Shown piece after piece: positions 44,402-53,075 of a stretch of 64,000 nucleotides of DNA. The position numbers were made by a program, and so were the translations under genes. Each line of letters begins with the position of its first letter. The first letter of the stretch is position 1. The stretch spans positions 1 through 64,000 of the forward strand of contig SUWD01000013.1 in the NCBI GenBank assembly GCA_015061685.1. Direction: 5' to 3'. Origin of the DNA: Lentisphaerota bacterium. Lineage in GTDB: Bacteria; Verrucomicrobiota; Lentisphaeria; Victivallales; Victivallaceae. Under the pieces are notes generated by a model. The model had not been told where the DNA came from. It did no database searches and saw only the letters and a program-made list of their open reading frames with translations.

Positions 44402-45551
44402 GATAAACCTCCTGCTGGTAATGGAGAAAATCTCTCACCATGCGCCCCAGCGTATCAACTTCCAGAAGAAATGCATCATGCCCGTACCCGGAGGTGATCT
44501 CACAAAAAGATACCTCTTTCCCATTTTTCAACAACGCATCAACTATCCGCTTGGATTGACTGGTCGGAAAAAGCCAGTCACTGGAAAAAGATACCACCAG
44601 AAATGCTGCTTTCACCTTCTCCAGAGCAGCTTCCAAATCCCCGCCGGCAGCAGCAGTCAAATCAAAATAATCTGTCGCTCGCGTAATGTAAAAGTAACTG
44701 TTGGCATCAAAACGCTCAACAAAACGCTTTCCCTGGTATTGCAAATAACTTTCCACAGCAAAATCAAAATCAAAGTCATAATCATATCTTGCTGATTTAT
44801 CCTGCAGAGAACGGCCGAATTTACGGCTCATAGCCTCTTCTGACAAATAAGTTATATGAGCAAGCATCCGTGCTGCAGCCAACCCCCGCGCCGGAACAGC
44901 ATCTTCAGTATAGTCCCCCCCCTTCCAGTTAGGGTCAGCCTTGATCGCCTCACGGGCGACCCAGTCAAAAGCAATATTCTGCGGCGAAAACTGACACGCA
45001 GTTGCAATCGGAATAACCGCCTGCATCATATCCGGATAATCAACAGCCCACTGCAAAACCTGCATTCCGCCCATTGATCCCCCAAGTACAGCCAATAATT
45101 TTTTGATGCCGAGATGGTCTATCAGCTGTTTTTGCGCCCGAACCATATCGGCAACTGTTGTCACCGGAAAACTCATATTGTACGGTTTACCGGTATCCGG
45201 ATCAATGGATTGCGGCCCGGTAGAACCGGAACAACCGCCAATCACATTGGAGCAAATCACAAAATATTTGTTGGTATCCACCATCTTGCCCGGACCGATC
45301 ATCTCATCCCACCAGCCGGGTTTCCTGTCATCCGGCTTATGCCGCCCGCATACATGGGCATCGCCGGAAAGGGCATGCGTAACCAACACAGCATTGGAAC
45401 GATCAGCATTGAGCGTTCCTGCCGTTTCATAGCGGATATTAACCTCTTTCAACACCCGGCCGCAATCCAATAACAATGGTTCCGGCAGCCGGAAATCTTT
45501 CGGTTCGGTTATAAAAACCGTTTCATTTATCTGTTGCGTTTCGATTTTCAC
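44394..45551 (-). CDS. metX: Homoserine O-acetyltransferase (or succinyltransferase), MetX type
   Basis: 385 residues, alpha/beta hydrolase fold. The nucleophile is S159 in GGSMGGMQ; the Asp of the triad lies in SSDWLFP and the His in GYGHDAF near the C terminus. NVIGGCSGSTGP and THALSGDAHVCG are MetX signatures. It transfers an acyl group from acyl-CoA to homoserine, the committed step to methionine; many MetX proteins use succinyl-CoA, and I cannot decide which from sequence alone. AAAGGAG precedes the start. Upstream on the minus strand is a small hairpin (TCGGG / CCCGA) but no SAM riboswitch that I recognise. Confidence 0.95.
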   Translation of the reverse strand: MKIETQQINETVFITEPKDFRLPEPLLLDCGRVLKEVNIRYETAGTLNADRSNAVLVTHALSGDAHVCGRHKPDDRKPGWWDEMIGPGKMVDTNKYFVICSNVIGGCSGSTGPQSIDPDTGKPYNMSFPVTTVADMVRAQKQLIDHLGIKKLLAVLGGSMGGMQVLQWAVDYPDMMQAVIPIATACQFSPQNIAFDWVAREAIKADPNWKGGDYTEDAVPARGLAAARMLAHITYLSEEAMSRKFGRSLQDKSARYDYDFDFDFAVESYLQYQGKRFVERFDANSYFYITRATDYFDLTAAAGGDLEAALEKVKAAFLVVSFSSDWLFPTSQSKRIVDALLKNGKEVSFCEITSGYGHDAFLLEVDTLGRMVRDFLHYQQEVYHE

Positions 45552-45718
45552 ACACTCCTTTTTATAACTTCGGGCGATATCCCGATTTTTTTAACCCTGC
45601 ATCCCAAAACCGTTAACGGCAGTGATCACAACACACCAAAATCATAAAACACACAATGCTTTGTCAACTCCCGACAACGGTCGATTCCTGTCAGCGTATG
45701 TTGCACAGGGCAAAGTCG

Positions 45719-45865
45719 ATGGCAAAACAAACGGGAAGGACGCCCCTCCCCCCGCACATGACTGCCCTGAAGTCCGCTGCTTTGCAAAGATATTACCCGC
45801 AATTCACCACCGCCGGTATGACTACCTCACAACAAATGGAACAGCAACAATTTTTATTAATATAA
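45719..45865 (+). CDS. Possible small protein of 48 residues
   Basis: A short reading frame (MAKQTGRTPLPPH... ending QQQFLLI) with an AGGG motif 8 nt before the ATG. Composition is not obviously random, but there is no homology I recognise, no promoter directly upstream, and the frame may be chance. It could also be the remnant of a longer gene. Confidence 0.18.
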   Translation: MAKQTGRTPLPPHMTALKSAALQRYYPQFTTAGMTTSQQMEQQQFLLI

Positions 45866-45897
45866 CCCGCTTTTGCTCTTTTTTCAATCATTATTAC

Positions 45898-45926
45898 TTG
45901 ACAATTGGCAGAAAATACCTTATAGT
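45898..45926 (+). promoter_or_regulatory. Predicted promoter of the secreted hydrolase gene
   Basis: TTGACA (45898-45903), 17-nt spacer, TATAGT (45921-45926), about 20 nt before the start codon. Confidence 0.7.
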
Positions 45927-45945
45927 ATCATAAAGGTGATTAAAA

Positions 45946-46839
45946 ATGTTTTTTATAAAATTGTTTTTTATTTTTGCGGCGACTTTACCGTTGGCAGCAG
46001 ATGTATTTTTTGTTCCGGGTTGGCGAACCGGTTTTTCCGGCCGGGATGGTTGTGTCAGAATTCTCAAAGACATCTATCCGGGAGAAAAAATCATCGTAAA
46101 ATCATGGGATTCTCTGCAAAATTGGCAAACCACCAAAATCAATGCTGAAAAACAAACCGGTCAGCTGCTGGCTGAAATCCTCGCCATGCCCGACTCGCAA
46201 AGGCAGAAACTTATTCTGATAGGTCACTCCATCGGAGCAAAAATCGTTGTTGATGTACTTCATGAACTTGCCCGGAAACAAATGCGCATCCATTCGATGG
46301 CCCTGCTCGGCGGAGCCATGCCAGATGATTATCCGCATATCAACACCGCATTGCGTGCCATCAACAACTACTGCTGCATCATCTACAATCCGGATGATCT
46401 GGTTTTGAAACTGCTTTTCCCTCTGGATAACAATTCCCGCACTCCGCTTGGTACCAACGGATGGTCAGGAAAAAACGACCGGGTATTTGAAGCAAAAGCG
46501 CACAGTGACCGTTCCGGTTTTTTCAATCATTATGCCTATATTTATCTGGAAGAACTTGACCGGCTGGTGGAAACTCTCCCTCCACCGCCACAAAAAATCA
46601 TTGTCCTGCAGGATGAAAAGAATCACGCCAGAATTCCGGCTGACCGTATCTTCTGGTTAACAGAAGATACTTTCCGGGAATGGAAATTACAGAAAAATGC
46701 AGTTTCAGGCAAATACCGGATCATTGACCCGGGAAATGTCCGCCGCGCATCCGGAAATAAAAAGAAAATGCAAGACTCTTTTCAACATATCCGGGAACAG
46801 CTTCAGAAATATCTTCAGCCGACTTCTTCTCAACCCTGA
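45946..46839 (+). CDS. Secreted alpha/beta hydrolase
   Basis: 297 residues. Signal peptide at 1-18 (ending LAAD). The first strand, VFFVPGWRTGFSG, is a lipase-type oxyanion region, and the nucleophile elbow is GHSIGAK (S95). An Asp candidate is in YNPDDLVL and the His in NHYAYIYL. A serine hydrolase acting in the periplasm on esters is likely; the substrate is unknown. AAAGGTG is placed well before ATG 45946. The stop codon overlaps the convergent prfA stop region by 10 nt, so no terminator separates the two. Confidence 0.8.
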   Translation: MFFIKLFFIFAATLPLAADVFFVPGWRTGFSGRDGCVRILKDIYPGEKIIVKSWDSLQNWQTTKINAEKQTGQLLAEILAMPDSQRQKLILIGHSIGAKIVVDVLHELARKQMRIHSMALLGGAMPDDYPHINTALRAINNYCCIIYNPDDLVLKLLFPLDNNSRTPLGTNGWSGKNDRVFEAKAHSDRSGFFNHYAYIYLEELDRLVETLPPPPQKIIVLQDEKNHARIPADRIFWLTEDTFREWKLQKNAVSGKYRIIDPGNVRRASGNKKKMQDSFQHIREQLQKYLQPTSSQP

Positions 46840-47918
46840 CGTAATTTTTCCAACTGCTGTTCGCAAACAATTTTCAATATCGGATCGAGAATCAGCCCCA
46901 GGTCACCGGTCATCAACTTCGGCAAATCAAAACTTGATACATTAAAACGGTGATCGGTAACCCGGTTCTGCGGAAAATTATAGGTCCGGATACGCTCACT
47001 GCGATCCCCGGTTCCGACCTGGGAACGCTTATCTGCCGCAAGTTTTTCCTGCTCCTGCTGCTGCTTATATTCAAGCAGTCGCGCATAAAGTATCCGCAGC
47101 GCGATCTCTTTGTTGCGGTGCTGGGATTTTTCCTGCTGACTGGCGACCGAAACGCCACTGGGTATGTGCGTAACTCTTACCGCCGAATCGGTGGTATTAA
47201 CACATTGCCCCCCCGGTCCGCTGGAACGGAACACATCAAACCGCAAATCTTCCGGTTTGATATCCAACTCCACCGCTTCAGCTTCCGGCATGACGGCAAC
47301 AGTTACAGTGGATGTATGAATCCTGCCGCCTGATTCAGTTGCCGGGACCCGCTGCACCCGGTGAACTCCGCTTTCAAACTTCATCTTGCTGTAGACATCT
47401 GTTCCGGATAATGAAAATGACACATCCTTTATCCCACCCAAGTCCGTATCGGTCTGATCCAATACCTCCGTTTTCCAACCTTGCGCTTCAGCAAAATGCA
47501 AATATACACGAAATAATTCTCCGGCAAAAAGTGCCGCTTCATCTCCTCCGGCAGCAGGTTTTATTCCCACAATAATATTTTTAGCATCATTTGGATCCGG
47601 CGGCAGCAACGCTATCTGGATACGGTTTTCCAATCCGGCAGCTTCCGCTTCAAAAGCAGTTATCTCATCTTCCAACAGCGCACGCATTTCCGGATCATCC
47701 TCCCGGATCAGCAACTCTTTATCGCCGGATAAAGACTCCAGTACCGATTCCCAGCGGTCAAAGTCGGCAAACAGCACATTCAACTTGCTCAACTCCTGAC
47801 TTAACCTGCGGAATTGGGACATATCGCCGAAAACTTCAGGTGAAGAAAGTTTTCCTTCCACCTCCCGGCTGCGTAAGCGCAACTTCTCTACAAACGTTTT
47901 TATATCTGATGGGTTCAT
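46830..47918 (-). CDS. prfA: Peptide chain release factor 1
   Basis: 362 residues, the RF1 size. The N-terminal helical domain is followed by the codon-recognition domain with HRVQRVPATES, where PAT is the RF1-type tripeptide reading UAA/UAG (RF2 has SPF). The GGQ loop SSGPGGQCVNTTDSAVR triggers peptide release at the ribosome. The start is set at ATG 47918 (MNPSDIKTF); a longer frame runs into the upstream terminator stem and is not credible. No clear ribosome site is visible. The gene lies directly behind the rpmE terminator, so it depends on read-through or on a promoter I do not see. Confidence 0.96.
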   Translation of the reverse strand: MNPSDIKTFVEKLRLRSREVEGKLSSPEVFGDMSQFRRLSQELSKLNVLFADFDRWESVLESLSGDKELLIREDDPEMRALLEDEITAFEAEAAGLENRIQIALLPPDPNDAKNIIVGIKPAAGGDEAALFAGELFRVYLHFAEAQGWKTEVLDQTDTDLGGIKDVSFSLSGTDVYSKMKFESGVHRVQRVPATESGGRIHTSTVTVAVMPEAEAVELDIKPEDLRFDVFRSSGPGGQCVNTTDSAVRVTHIPSGVSVASQQEKSQHRNKEIALRILYARLLEYKQQQEQEKLAADKRSQVGTGDRSERIRTYNFPQNRVTDHRFNVSSFDLPKLMTGDLGLILDPILKIVCEQQLEKLRQG

Positions 47919-47933
47919 ACAGTGCTGACAGTT

Positions 47934-47971
47934 AAAAAAAGGCTTGCCGGAAATCGCACCGGCAAGCCTTT
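47934..47971 (-). terminator. Intrinsic terminator between rpmE and prfA
   Basis: Perfect 13-bp stem AAAGGCTTGCCGG / CCGGCAAGCCTTT (47938-47950 with 47959-47971), 8-nt loop. On the minus strand it ends in seven T. It begins about 15 nt past the rpmE stop. Confidence 0.88.
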
Positions 47972-47986
47972 GCACAAAACTTGATA

Positions 47987-48187
47987 TTATGCCTTTTTGT
48001 AACGGCGATTGAATTTGTCGATACGACCGGCGGTATCAACAAACTTCTGTTTACCGGTAAAAAACGGATGGCATTTGGCGCAGATACCGACTTTATACTC
48101 GCTGCGGGTGGATTTAATGGTCCAGGTCGCACCGCAGGCACAGGTCACAACTGCGTCACCGTAAGCGGGATGAATGTCCTTTTTCAT
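47987..48187 (-). CDS. rpmE: 50S ribosomal protein L31, zinc-binding form
   Basis: 66 residues. It opens with [11 protein letters not shown] and has the four-cysteine zinc site of the C+ form (C16, C18, C36, C39), then [19 protein letters not shown] ribosome site precedes it. It sits on the large ribosomal subunit near the central protuberance. The gene has its own promoter and a strong terminator. Confidence 0.97.
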   Translation of the reverse strand: MKKDIHPAYGDAVVTCACGATWTIKSTRSEYKVGICAKCHPFFTGKQKFVDTAGRIDKFNRRYKKA

Positions 48188-48241
48188 TGATTCGATCTCT
48201 CTCTATGTTGATAATTTTTGTTAAAAACATGTCAAAGTAAG

Positions 48242-48269
48242 AATATACACCGATTTTTGATTTTTTCAA
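48242..48269 (-). promoter_or_regulatory. Predicted promoter of rpmE
   Basis: Minus strand: TTGAAA (48264-48269), 16-nt spacer, TATATT (48242-48247), about 55 nt before the start codon. Confidence 0.65.
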
Positions 48270-48315
48270 GCAAATGTATCTTTTTTTCTCAACTTTTTCA
48301 CGACTATCATCAATT

Positions 48316-49275
48316 TTATCCCCGCATAAGCGCAGCTACATCATCAATGATCTCTTCCAAACTCTTTTCAGCGCGCCAATTGACCAATGCCTGCAATTTA
48401 TCTGTCGCCGGTTTCCGGCGGCGCATATCTTCAAATCCTTTGGAATACGCCTTCTCATAGGGGATATATTCCAACGTGCTTTTACTGCCCAACCGGGCGA
48501 TAACCAATTCCGCAAGTTCTCTGATCGTAATCAATTGATCGCTGCCGATATTGAATATCTCACCGATACTGCGGTCATCATCCAGCAGCAGCAACAATGC
48601 TCTGACCACATCACTGACATGACAGAAACAGCGTGACTGTCCGCCATCTCCATATATTTTCAGCGGCTTATTCTGTAACGCATTTGCCACAAAACGCGGA
48701 ACTACCATTCCATACTTTCCCGTCTGGCGCGGACCGACAGTATTGAAAAATCTCACCACCGTCCCTCTTAAACCGGCAGCCTGATGATACGCCATCAAAT
48801 AGAATTCATCCAACAGTTTGCTGCAGGCATAACTCCAGCGGGAGTGATAAGGTGAACCGATCAGAAGATCATCCGTTTCTGAAAAACGGTCATTTTCCGA
48901 TTTTCCGTACACTTCACTGGTCGAAGCAATAAACAAACGTTTGTCAAACTCTGCCGCAGCTTTGACCACATTGGCCGAACCATCAATATTGGTCTGGATC
49001 GTATGGACCGGGTCATTGACCACCAGCTCCACTCCAACCGCTGCTGCCAGATGGAAAACTGCATCAGATTTACGGATCAATTCGCGGATAGTTTCCAGAT
49101 CACGTGAAACATCGGTTTCCACCACTTCCGGCAAACGCCCGTTGACCATCCGGATATTATCTCGCGAACCGGTTGAAAAATTATCCGCGATCACCACTTC
49201 ATCACCGCGCTCCAGCAATGCTGCGGTCAAATGTCCGCCAATAAATCCGGCACCGCCGGTAATCAATATTTTCAT
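48316..49275 (-). CDS. NAD-dependent sugar-nucleotide epimerase/dehydratase
   Basis: 319 residues of the extended SDR type. GGAGFIGGHL (7-16) binds NAD, the active site shows the TSEVYG serine/threonine region and YACSK (Tyr, Lys), and RFFNTVGPRQTGKYG and GDGGQSRCFCHVSDV are typical of UDP-glucuronate decarboxylase/GDP-mannose dehydratase-like enzymes. It acts on a nucleotide sugar in the cytoplasm; the exact reaction cannot be fixed. It overlaps pssA by 4 nt (ATGA), forming a two-gene unit that may serve envelope glycolipid synthesis. Confidence 0.9.
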   Translation of the reverse strand: MKILITGGAGFIGGHLTAALLERGDEVVIADNFSTGSRDNIRMVNGRLPEVVETDVSRDLETIRELIRKSDAVFHLAAAVGVELVVNDPVHTIQTNIDGSANVVKAAAEFDKRLFIASTSEVYGKSENDRFSETDDLLIGSPYHSRWSYACSKLLDEFYLMAYHQAAGLRGTVVRFFNTVGPRQTGKYGMVVPRFVANALQNKPLKIYGDGGQSRCFCHVSDVVRALLLLLDDDRSIGEIFNIGSDQLITIRELAELVIARLGSKSTLEYIPYEKAYSKGFEDMRRRKPATDKLQALVNWRAEKSLEEIIDDVAALMRG

Positions 49276-50099
49276 TGTCCGTTCACCTTTCCCCGTTTCC
49301 GGTAAATTCTTTCAAATATCAGCATAACCGGACCGGAAAAAATGTATGCCAATGTAAGAAATGTTAAACCATTTACCCGGAAACACACCACCACTGCCAG
49401 CATCAATACCACCAATGGCAGCTTTTTGCGGTTGCGCCGGATGGACATCAACCATTTCCCGGCATGTATATAGGGGATACGGCTGTTCATCAATAAACCG
49501 AGTATTGCCGAATACAGCGGCAGCAGCCATCCTGCCAAACGCAAATATTCCTCCGAAAAACTGATATTCGCCCGGAGAAAAAATATCGCAACACAAACCG
49601 CTGCCGCACCTCCCGGAGAGGGCAATCCGGAAAACTTATCCGAACTTTTTGTTTTCAATGTAGCATTTACATTGTAAGTGGCCAAACGCAATGCCGCCCC
49701 ACCGATATACACGGAACAAAGCAGATATATATATACGTGCTGCCAAAGCGTCATATCCCAGTTGAAAAAACATTTACTGGCCGCTGCCACCATTACCGCC
49801 GGGGTAACTCCGAATGTTACCATATCAGACAGAGAATCCATCTGAATCCCATGCAAACTTACCGCATTGAGCAATCTGGCCGCCAACCCGTCAAAGACAT
49901 CAAAAATCATCGCAGAAAAAATCATTACCGAACAAATAACAAAAATCCCGATCGCATTTTCTGTTGACGTACTCTCACTGATCGGCAGAAGCAGCAAAAT
50001 CGCCGCGAAACCGCAAAGTGAATTGCAAATAGTCAAAAAGTTAGGTATACTTTTCAGCAACCGCGTTTTTTGAAGCAGCACCACAGACCGTTTTTTCAT
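49272..50099 (-). CDS. pssA: CDP-diacylglycerol-serine O-phosphatidyltransferase
   Basis: 275 residues with about eight hydrophobic segments. The CDP-alcohol phosphotransferase signature is complete: D67, D70-G71, A-R75, G84, D88 and D92. PNFLTICNSLCGFAAI near the N terminus and SGLPSPGGAAAV are typical of the PssA type that makes phosphatidylserine, precursor of phosphatidylethanolamine. An inner-membrane enzyme. It starts the two-gene unit with the epimerase. Phosphatidylglycerophosphate synthase is the main alternative but lacks these segments. Confidence 0.92.
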   Translation of the reverse strand: MKKRSVVLLQKTRLLKSIPNFLTICNSLCGFAAILLLLPISESTSTENAIGIFVICSVMIFSAMIFDVFDGLAARLLNAVSLHGIQMDSLSDMVTFGVTPAVMVAAASKCFFNWDMTLWQHVYIYLLCSVYIGGAALRLATYNVNATLKTKSSDKFSGLPSPGGAAAVCVAIFFLRANISFSEEYLRLAGWLLPLYSAILGLLMNSRIPYIHAGKWLMSIRRNRKKLPLVVLMLAVVVCFRVNGLTFLTLAYIFSGPVMLIFERIYRKRGKVNGQ

Positions 50100-50163
50100 A
50101 ATCGCATCACCATATACTCTTCTGTTAATACAACATTAATTCACCTGTTCAAGACAACTACTT

Positions 50164-50192
50164 AATATAACCTGCAAAGCAGTTTTTTACAA
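50164..50192 (-). promoter_or_regulatory. Predicted promoter of the pssA-epimerase unit
   Basis: Minus strand: TTGTAA (50187-50192), 17-nt spacer, TATATT (50164-50169). The -35 box overlaps the stop codon of the upstream DUF4105 gene. Confidence 0.65.
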
Positions 50193-51206
50193 CTCCCCCT
50201 GTGATTTTCCACCGACAAAACAGCGCGAACGCAATGATTCAAAACTCTCGTTATCCCGCTGTTTAAGCATTCCCTGCTCAAACAGCATGCGATCCAGCCA
50301 ACCATTAAAAATCACCCGGAAGTCACAATGCAATTCCGGTTTGGCACTCTTCAATGCCGGAAGCAGTGCGGTTATACAATTATCCTGCAATAGATCGTAA
50401 AATTCCGGTTTTTCATCCAGTTGTGCCACTCTCCCGATGATCCCGGTCAACAACTTCCGGCTCTCATCCGGAGTAAAATTCAAATCATAAAGATACAAAT
50501 TTTCCCCTCTGATCCGGCTGCGAAGCTCAAAAACATCCTCCGGAACACTCAAAACAAAGAGCAATTCATGCTGATGACACAAGTGGGTAAAGTGTTTCCG
50601 GTCGACTCCGACCGGTGTTCGCGGTTCGACCGAAACCGACAAATTGCGTCCGTCAGCAAAACGGAAATTCAGCATGGTATGCGCGACCAGTTCCATGCCG
50701 CCCCAGTAAACCTGTGCCAGCTGCACAGCTGCAACATCAGCCGGATCAAATACGGAATTGATAAATACGTCATCGTAAGGAGCTTTTTCGCTGTAGTCAT
50801 CCGGATAACGGTTGTTGCGCAGATTAACTACTTCAAATTTACCATCCGGCAGATAATTCACCGACGGTTTGACAGCAAAAACCCGTTCAAACTCAACTCC
50901 GGCAAAATGCCTCTCCGCCGATTGCCCGGCAAACCAGATCATAAAAGCCGCTTCTATGACCGCCAGCATAAACAAACAGCCATTGCGCCGGAAACTGCCA
51001 AGCCACAATACAAACAAAGCTGCTGCCAACAATGCCGCTGTTGAAGCGGATAATTTCCACACAACTGTCATTACAGCACAACTCCAGATGCCGGCCAAAG
51101 TCAGCAGGGCTGTCACACCGATGCGCAGAATGAATACTCCACGTTTCAGAAACGGTACACTGACGGCAATTCTGTTTTGAGAAGATGCTGCAACAGATTT
51201 AATCAT
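50187..51206 (-). CDS. DUF4105 (Lnb N-terminal-like) membrane protein
   Basis: 339 residues. Three hydrophobic segments (about 25-50, 55-72, 77-94) precede a periplasmic domain with the DUF4105 features: the RNNRYPDDY region, MLNFRFADGRNLSVSVEPR, and YDLLQDNCITALLP. The His/Asn-Cys pattern resembles a cysteine-peptidase-like (NlpC-related) arrangement, but activity has not been shown for most members. The family includes the N-terminal part of the lacto-N-biosidase LnbX chaperone region. It overlaps the preceding lipase-like gene by 8 nt, the end of a seven-gene operon. Confidence 0.82.
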   Translation of the reverse strand: MIKSVAASSQNRIAVSVPFLKRGVFILRIGVTALLTLAGIWSCAVMTVVWKLSASTAALLAAALFVLWLGSFRRNGCLFMLAVIEAAFMIWFAGQSAERHFAGVEFERVFAVKPSVNYLPDGKFEVVNLRNNRYPDDYSEKAPYDDVFINSVFDPADVAAVQLAQVYWGGMELVAHTMLNFRFADGRNLSVSVEPRTPVGVDRKHFTHLCHQHELLFVLSVPEDVFELRSRIRGENLYLYDLNFTPDESRKLLTGIIGRVAQLDEKPEFYDLLQDNCITALLPALKSAKPELHCDFRVIFNGWLDRMLFEQGMLKQRDNESFESLRSRCFVGGKSQGEL

Positions 51207-53061
51207 TCTTTTTTTCCTGGTGTTTCAAATGCTCTTTAAGAATACGTTTGATCTCCTGGATCGCCAATGGGTTCTGCTGCACACTGTGATCGGATTTCAC
51301 CACGATTTCGCTTTCAGCCCCATCCAGATGACTGCTGGAATACGACACCACCCCATCACTGCCGCCGGGAATTCCACGCTGTTTTTCATTACCAATCACA
51401 GAATGATACGGTACATTTTCCGATATCGGCAGCATATTAAGCAGACGGAGCGCAGCACCGGACGGAGAAAGATTATCTATCCCGTTGAAATGTGTCATCA
51501 AATAATCTTTCTTGTCATCCGGAATATTGATCATCGAACGGATAAGTTTGGTGTTGAATTCGATCAGAGATTGGGGAATTTTTATCATTTTTGAAGCCAA
51601 CTGCCCGTACCAGCTCTGCGCCAAATCTGATCCCCGGTGCGGAACTGCAATAAAAACAACCCGCTTTACCGACGGCACCGGTTGAAATATCATCATGTCA
51701 CGAAACGCCTTATCTTTATACATCCCGGCAGTATAATAGTTTTCTTTTCCGACAAAATCACTCAACAATTCATCATCAGATGATGAAATAACAAAACGGG
51801 ATATCAAACCTCCCATTGAATGACCGATCAGAACCATCCGGTCGAACCTGGTCAAATCCCGTCCGTCAGCGGCCAATTTTGCCCGTTCACCTGCCAATGC
51901 CTGACGCAGCTGCATGGCCGACACCAATATCGGATTGCCGCTGGAATAAGAAAATCCCATAAAACGGTAGTTGCGCCGCAACTCCGGATCGCTTTGCAGC
52001 GTATTTATCAACTGCATCCAGGTGCGGATATCCGACATCAAACCATGCACAAGAACAATCGGTATGCGCTGGTCATTATGCGGTTCCAAATGATATAAGC
52101 CGGCCGCGCTCTGGGTCAATTCTATCTGAAATGTCCTTTGTAAAAAATTGAACACCTGCGGTTCTCTGACCATAAAAGCCAACGGTGTGGAAAAATCCTG
52201 CGCCAACGGGACACGTATGTTATTTACAGTCACTTCGTTGAGTGAACGTGAATCTATGTAAAAAAGCTTCGCCCGGTAATGAGAATCGGTATCCCCCTGC
52301 TCTGCCGGAAAAAGTCTGATCGCCAATGTTGCCGGAATAACCTGTCCGTCAGAAAAAACCGTTTCCGGTATCGAATCCTTTTTCAATTCACACATCAACG
52401 GCACACCGATGCCGAATGTCCGGCTGTTGTGGGTCAGATTCACCGGCCGGTAATCTGAACACAAGTGAAATTCCACAATATCCCCCAATGCCACCGGCAA
52501 AGAAAATTTCGGCAGTTCAAAACGTATCACCTGCCCTCCGGCAGCAGTCAATTCAAAAGTGCCGGCAGTGTGAAGTGCGCGCGACTTGAAATAGGCAAAC
52601 AATTCGGTCAATGCCTGATTATAACACTTCACAGCGATAATTGATTCCGGATTGAACAGCAAATTGGATTGTCCGGTTATGGAACTTTGAAAATACTTCT
52701 GCGTGTAAATCAAGGTCGTCAGATCATAACGCACCGCCATATCCGGCTTCTTCCGCAATCCGGATGCCAGCATTTGTGATGTTTCCGCCATTGCGATAAA
52801 GGTTGTTCCGGATGGCTCCGTCCGGCATAACTCTTCCAATTCCCGTATGAATTGTTCCGGTGCGACATTCATTTTGCTGTTGAGCAGATGGTTTCCCAGC
52901 AAATTTACCGTTTCCGCACTGAATCCGCCATTGTAGATAAAGCTGTCTTCGTAATGACTGCGGCCGGCCGGACCGGTTTTACGCAACCCGACATCGCTGC
53001 TGCAGCCGGCGATTACAAAAAATACGATCATCAATCCCGGAATCAGTTGATATCTGCCCAT
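51199..53061 (-). CDS. Lipoprotein alpha/beta hydrolase (lipase-like)
   Basis: 620 residues. The signal sequence ends in a lipobox (VIAGC, C20), so the protein is lipid-anchored, probably at the outer membrane. Residues about 30-330 have no recognised fold; the C-terminal hydrolase starts at IPIVLVHGLMSD and has the nucleophile elbow GHSMGG (S415), the acid in GGSDGVVSY and the His in VKSDHSVQQ, a full triad of the lipase/PGAP1-like type. An HG-x-Y/F-like oxyanion motif (VHGLMSDIRTW) is present. It is likely to cleave lipid or other esters in the periplasm. Linked on both sides to membrane-protein genes. Confidence 0.85.
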   Translation of the reverse strand: MGRYQLIPGLMIVFFVIAGCSSDVGLRKTGPAGRSHYEDSFIYNGGFSAETVNLLGNHLLNSKMNVAPEQFIRELEELCRTEPSGTTFIAMAETSQMLASGLRKKPDMAVRYDLTTLIYTQKYFQSSITGQSNLLFNPESIIAVKCYNQALTELFAYFKSRALHTAGTFELTAAGGQVIRFELPKFSLPVALGDIVEFHLCSDYRPVNLTHNSRTFGIGVPLMCELKKDSIPETVFSDGQVIPATLAIRLFPAEQGDTDSHYRAKLFYIDSRSLNEVTVNNIRVPLAQDFSTPLAFMVREPQVFNFLQRTFQIELTQSAAGLYHLEPHNDQRIPIVLVHGLMSDIRTWMQLINTLQSDPELRRNYRFMGFSYSSGNPILVSAMQLRQALAGERAKLAADGRDLTRFDRMVLIGHSMGGLISRFVISSSDDELLSDFVGKENYYTAGMYKDKAFRDMMIFQPVPSVKRVVFIAVPHRGSDLAQSWYGQLASKMIKIPQSLIEFNTKLIRSMINIPDDKKDYLMTHFNGIDNLSPSGAALRLLNMLPISENVPYHSVIGNEKQRGIPGGSDGVVSYSSSHLDGAESEIVVKSDHSVQQNPLAIQEIKRILKEHLKHQEKKND

Positions 53062-53075
53062 AATTTACTCCGCTG

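Larger units (their letters stand above)
45552..45945. other. 394-nt divergent intergenic region between metX and the secreted hydrolase
   Basis: It holds the metX leader with a TCGGG / CCCGA hairpin (45571-45586), which on the plus strand is followed by seven T. It also has a weak minus-strand promoter candidate (TTGACA at 45662-45667 with TATGAT at 15-nt spacing) and the plus-strand promoter of the hydrolase (45898-45926). The middle, about 45670-45880, is unexplained apart from one short reading frame listed separately. Confidence 0.45.

Noticed and set aside
45552..45660. SAM riboswitch before metX
   Set aside because: I searched for the conserved cores of the SAM-I, SAM-II and SAM/SAH types and saw none; only a short hairpin is present.
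45676..45700. tRNA-like T-arm sequence (GGTCGATTCC)
   Set aside because: The T-loop is off consensus and no acceptor, D or anticodon stem can be drawn around it.
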